52,101 nt of DNA from Thermoplasmata archaeon. Its GTDB lineage: Archaea > Thermoplasmatota > Thermoplasmata > UBA10834. A program made the translations under genes and the position numbers. The stretch is from positions 75,885 to 127,985 of the forward strand of contig JAOTTD010000002.1 of assembly GCA_029864565.1 (NCBI GenBank), in the 5' to 3' direction. Positions 49,232 to 52,101 of this stretch are shown here, one piece after another. The notes under the pieces are model-generated. The model saw only the letters and a program-made list of their open reading frames with translations, searched no databases and was not told the origin of the DNA. The number at the start of each line of letters is the position of its first letter. Within the stretch, counting starts at the first letter, position 1.

Positions 49232-49647
49232 TCGTGTGCGATAACCGATGTGTGTGCAAGCTGATCGGTCCACTTCTGCCTGGGGTCCTTAGTCTCCACA
49301 GCCATGCCTATAACCCAATCCAGGAGCAGCAGCAGGCCGAACACCTTCGTCGCGTTCCTCATCAATGCCTGGGAGAACGACAGCGACCCCTTCATCGCGA
49401 CGGCCTTCATGCGCATCAGCAACTTGCCGATCGTTCCGCCGACGGCGTAGTCGAATAGGCTGGAATAGAGGAACAGCGCTCCTCCGGACAGCAGGCCCGC
49501 GCTCAAGTAGCGCCCTCCGATCATGGAAATGAACACAACTGTCGGTACATAGATGATGATCGCGTCTATCAGAATCGCGACAAATCTCTTCAGCCAGTGC
49601 TGTTGCAGGGCCTTGTCCTGTCCGAGGTAGTCAAAGCCTGTAGGCAT
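49213..49647 (-). CDS. RDD-family membrane protein
   Basis: A 144-aa membrane protein. The RDD signature appears as WLKRFVAILIDAIIIYVPTV (Arg...Asp in helix 1) and GGTIGKLLMRMKAV after helix 2. A third helix (VFGLLLLLDWVIGMA) carries another Asp. RDD proteins are small transport- or ion-linked membrane proteins; no substrate is implied. Start ATG 49647; no clear ribosome-binding site. Confidence 0.88.
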   Translation of the reverse strand: MPTGFDYLGQDKALQQHWLKRFVAILIDAIIIYVPTVVFISMIGGRYLSAGLLSGGALFLYSSLFDYAVGGTIGKLLMRMKAVAMKGSLSFSQALMRNATKVFGLLLLLDWVIGMAVETKDPRQKWTDQLAHTSVIAHDHPGGV

Positions 49648-49834
49648 ATCTCATCAACCGGATAGCTGATGCCTGTGAGCGGGATAATAACTTTGCCGCC
49701 CAGAGCGCGGAGGTCGCCACTCGGTTCGCCCGTCTGTCATCATCAGGTCAGCGGTAACTCTCTCGTCATCGTGGCGTCCCCTCTATCCGCGCCGGCGGCA
49801 TAATAATGCTTTGCTGAGCGATGGAGAGGGCACG

Positions 49835-49843
49835 TCTTAATAT
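49835..49843 (+). promoter_or_regulatory. TATA box of tsr3
   Basis: TCTTAATAT, centred ~31 bp before ATG 49870; near-leaderless. Confidence 0.5.
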
Positions 49844-49869
49844 GGGCGTCTTCCCTCAAGACAGGCAAT

Positions 49870-50421
49870 ATGGGCGAGTCAAGGGTTTACGCACTGATGC
49901 ATCATGAGGACGACCCGCGCAAGTGCACCGCCGCACGCCTTGTTCGAGCGGGGGAGATCCGCATAGCTCGTGATGTCAGAAAGATACCACCCGGAGCAGT
50001 GGTGCTCGACCCCGAGGCGGCGAAGGCGCTTTCAAGGGAGGATGTCGCCGCAGTCAAGAAGTTCGGCCTACTGGTAGTCGATTGTTCATGGAACCGGCTC
50101 GAGCGATTTCCCAGGCTCCGGAAGGGCCTGAGACACAGGGCGCTTCCGTTCCTTGTCGCCGCTAACCCCGTCAACTTCGGCAAACCGCAACGCCTGTGCA
50201 GCGCGGAGGCCGTCGCCGCTGCTCTTTACATAATGGGAGAGAAGGGCCGCGCTCGGAGGACGATGGCGCACTTTCGTTGGGGGGAGACGTTCATAGACAT
50301 AAACGAAATGCTCCTGGAGGGTTACAGCGCCGCGCCTACCAGCGCCGAGGTCGTGAAGTTCCAGAACGACGCCATCGGAAGCCTAACTGTAGCAGGAGAT
50401 GAATCGAACGTCGAGCAATAG
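49870..50421 (+). CDS. tsr3: rRNA aminocarboxypropyltransferase Tsr3 (DUF367)
   Basis: A 183-aa SPOUT-like enzyme that transfers the aminocarboxypropyl group of SAM to a modified uridine in the small-subunit rRNA decoding region. Family motifs: HHEDDPRKCTAARL, LLVVDCSWNR, RALPFLVAANPVNFGKPQRL and AVAAALYIMGE. Typical archaeal length. Confidence 0.94.
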   Translation: MGESRVYALMHHEDDPRKCTAARLVRAGEIRIARDVRKIPPGAVVLDPEAAKALSREDVAAVKKFGLLVVDCSWNRLERFPRLRKGLRHRALPFLVAANPVNFGKPQRLCSAEAVAAALYIMGEKGRARRTMAHFRWGETFIDINEMLLEGYSAAPTSAEVVKFQNDAIGSLTVAGDESNVEQ

Positions 50422-50515
50422 GCCTTTTGTATCACATAGGCGATTCGTGTTACCCTTCTGCAATCGGCGGAAATCGGTGACGCGGTCATCGACGGCTTGA
50501 CGCGGGGGAGAGAAG

Positions 50516-52101
50516 ATGCCGAAGGAATACACACCGGAAGACCTGGTTGCCATATGGGAAGAGTTTCTCGGCGGTCAGGACATGCGCCACAAGGTAAACG
50601 AGATTGCGGACTTCTACCCCGAGGTCAGGAGCTTGTACGTGAATTTCTCTGACATCGAGATGCATGATCCCGATCTCGCCAATTACACGCTCACTAAGCC
50701 GACAGTGTCGGTCCAGTCAGCAGAGGAGGCCATGCGGAGGATGGTTTCCCATGCCCTCACGAACCCGTACATACACTTCCGCATAAGGGGTTTGCCGCGC
50801 GATTCGCGGATCGAGATACGCAAGCTCAGGGCGAAGCACCTCGAAACATTCGTTTCCGTCGAAGGGCTCGTGAGGAAGGCGACCGAGGTCCGCCCCAGGG
50901 TGACCGTGGCGGAATTTGAGTGCATGCGATGCGGTGCGAGACTGTTTGTAGAGCAGGAGGGCATGCAGTTCAGGGAGCCACTGGAATGCTCGAAGGACGA
51001 TGGCGGATGCGGCCGAGGGAGCGGCTCGACTCGATTCAAGTTGCTGACGGACAAGTCGCAGTTCGTCGATACGCAGAAGATAGAGTTGCAGGAACCACCG
51101 GAGGGACTCAGAGGCGGAGCTCAGCCCGAACGTCTGGTGGGGTTCGTAGAGGACGACATATCCGGCCGAATCTCCCCAGGGGATCGTCTCATCTTGAGCG
51201 GCGTGCTCAAAAGCCATCAGAAGGGCGCTCAGACGAAGTCGACGCTCTTCGATTTGACGCTCGACATCAACTCGGTCGAATACGAGGAGCACGAATACGA
51301 GGAGATCGTGATCACGCCGGAAGACGAGATGAAGATCAGGGAGTTCGCGAAATCTCCGGAAGTCCTCGACAAGATTGTCGGGTCCATATCGCCCACGATT
51401 TACGGTTATCTCCAGGAGAAGGAGGCGCTCGCCCTTCAGCTGTTCGGGGGTGTCACCAAGGTGATGGACGATGGCACCCGCATCAGAGGAGACATCCACA
51501 TCGCCATGATAGGCGACCCTGGCACCGCCAAGTCGCAGATACTCAGGTACATGGCGAACCTCGCCCCGAGGGGGATATACACCTCCGGGAAATCGTCCTC
51601 AGCGGCGGGGCTCACCGCCGCGGCTGTCAAGGACGAGTTTGGCGAGGGCAGATGGACTCTCGAGGCGGGTGCGCTCGTGCTTGCAGACAAAGGCCTCGCA
51701 TGCATCGACGAGCTCGACAAGATGAACGATCAGGACCGGTCGAGCATACACGAGAGCCTCGAGCAGGGGACAATCTCCGTCGCGAAGGCTGGCATCACCG
51801 CGACCCTGCAGTCGAGATGCGCCGTCCTGGGCGCGGCCAACCCCAAGTATGGCCGGTTCGATGAGAACCGGAGCATGGCGGAGCAGATTGACCTCCCACC
51901 AGCTTTGCTCTCTCGGTTCGACGCCATATTCACAATGACCGACAGGCCCGATTCCGAATACGACCGCAGCGTCGCGGCGCACATATTGAAGGTACACAGG
52001 AGAGGTGAGATACGGCTCCACGAGCACCCCGAGAAGATACCTGACATGGACACCAAGTCCATCATGGACGAGACCGAGGGCCTCGTGCCCGCGATGGACA
52101 T
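50516..52101 (+). CDS. mcm: MCM replicative DNA helicase (3' end cut by window)
   Basis: The first 528 codons of the archaeal replicative helicase; the frame is open at the window end. N-terminal domain with a zinc-binding part (CMRCGARLF and CSKDDGGCG), OB fold, then the AAA+ domain: Walker A IGDPGTAKSQILRYMA, Walker B LACIDELDKM, sensor 1 AAANPKYGRF and the arginine finger LLSRFD. No intein interrupts the Walker A or later motifs as far as visible. GGGGGAG precedes the ATG. It may share transcription with tsr3 (94-bp gap). Confidence 0.96.
   Translation, partial: MPKEYTPEDLVAIWEEFLGGQDMRHKVNEIADFYPEVRSLYVNFSDIEMHDPDLANYTLTKPTVSVQSAEEAMRRMVSHALTNPYIHFRIRGLPRDSRIEIRKLRAKHLETFVSVEGLVRKATEVRPRVTVAEFECMRCGARLFVEQEGMQFREPLECSKDDGGCGRGSGSTRFKLLTDKSQFVDTQKIELQEPPEGLRGGAQPERLVGFVEDDISGRISPGDRLILSGVLKSHQKGAQTKSTLFDLTLDINSVEYEEHEYEEIVITPEDEMKIREFAKSPEVLDKIVGSISPTIYGYLQEKEALALQLFGGVTKVMDDGTRIRGDIHIAMIGDPGTAKSQILRYMANLAPRGIYTSGKSSSAAGLTAAAVKDEFGEGRWTLEAGALVLADKGLACIDELDKMNDQDRSSIHESLEQGTISVAKAGITATLQSRCAVLGAANPKYGRFDENRSMAEQIDLPPALLSRFDAIFTMTDRPDSEYDRSVAAHILKVHRRGEIRLHEHPEKIPDMDTKSIMDETEGLVPAMD

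Overview
The window looks like the chromosome of a euryarchaeon, most likely a Thermoplasmatota-type lineage of fairly high GC. The evidence is the archaeal gene set: a complete A-type ATP synthase operon (H-I-K-E-C-F-A-B-D), the DP1 subunit of DNA polymerase D, Orc1/Cdc6, primase PriS, MCM, L18a-prefoldin-FtsY, TiaS, Tsr3, two type IV pilin-like proteins and many RAD55/KaiC-type ATPases. Many genes have an archaeal TATA box 26-34 bp before the start codon, so leaderless transcripts are probably common. Assignment to a lower rank is inference. No tRNA, rRNA, CRISPR array, transposase or integrase was found.

Layout. 1-7.8 kb: a truncated pilin, a winged-helix/NTPase regulator with a degenerate P-loop, corrinoid adenosyltransferase, a three-gene V4R / KaiC-like ATPase / DUF835 operon, a CYTH protein, a CPBP membrane protease with a zinc ribbon at each end, and a UPF0201 / sugar-isomerase-like gene pair. 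7.85-10.54 kb: a mosaic accessory block of four small membrane or exported proteins embedded in duplicated intergenic DNA. Its parts look like a tandem duplication whose joint lies in a shared TATA box. 10.5-20.5 kb: PolD small subunit, convergent with the ATP synthase operon, whose 3' end carries an extra 41-codon single-TM reading frame.

20.8-25 kb: an exported clostripain-family protease, dCMP deaminase, a membrane-anchored winged-helix protein, a tiny Tyr/Asn/His-rich exported protein and signal peptidase I. 25-28 kb: Orc1/Cdc6 with a candidate replication origin. ORB-like motifs lie between orc1 and hflX, and a second 30-bp copy in opposite orientation lies just past hflX. 28.4-36.5 kb: an exported OB-fold protein, TiaS, thiolase, an M20 hydrolase, the L18a-pfdA-ftsY operon, a radical SAM protein and a membrane protein. 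36.5-45.9 kb: PriS, a tandem-HTH protein, an ECF vitamin-type transporter (A1-A2-T plus a separate S component), a GlcD-type FAD oxidase, HtpX and a hexulose-phosphate synthase/RraA fusion.

46-52.1 kb: an operon of three KaiC-like proteins of which only the first has an intact P-loop, then a pilin gene behind a structured promoter region, a winged-helix protein, an RDD membrane protein, Tsr3 and the start of MCM.

Four core replication genes (DP1, Orc1, PriS, MCM) and a candidate origin lie within about 42 kb. The least explained parts are the promoter-duplication mosaic at 7.85-10.54 kb, the two operons that pair KaiC-type ATPases with P-loop-less relatives, and the ATP-synthase-linked microprotein.
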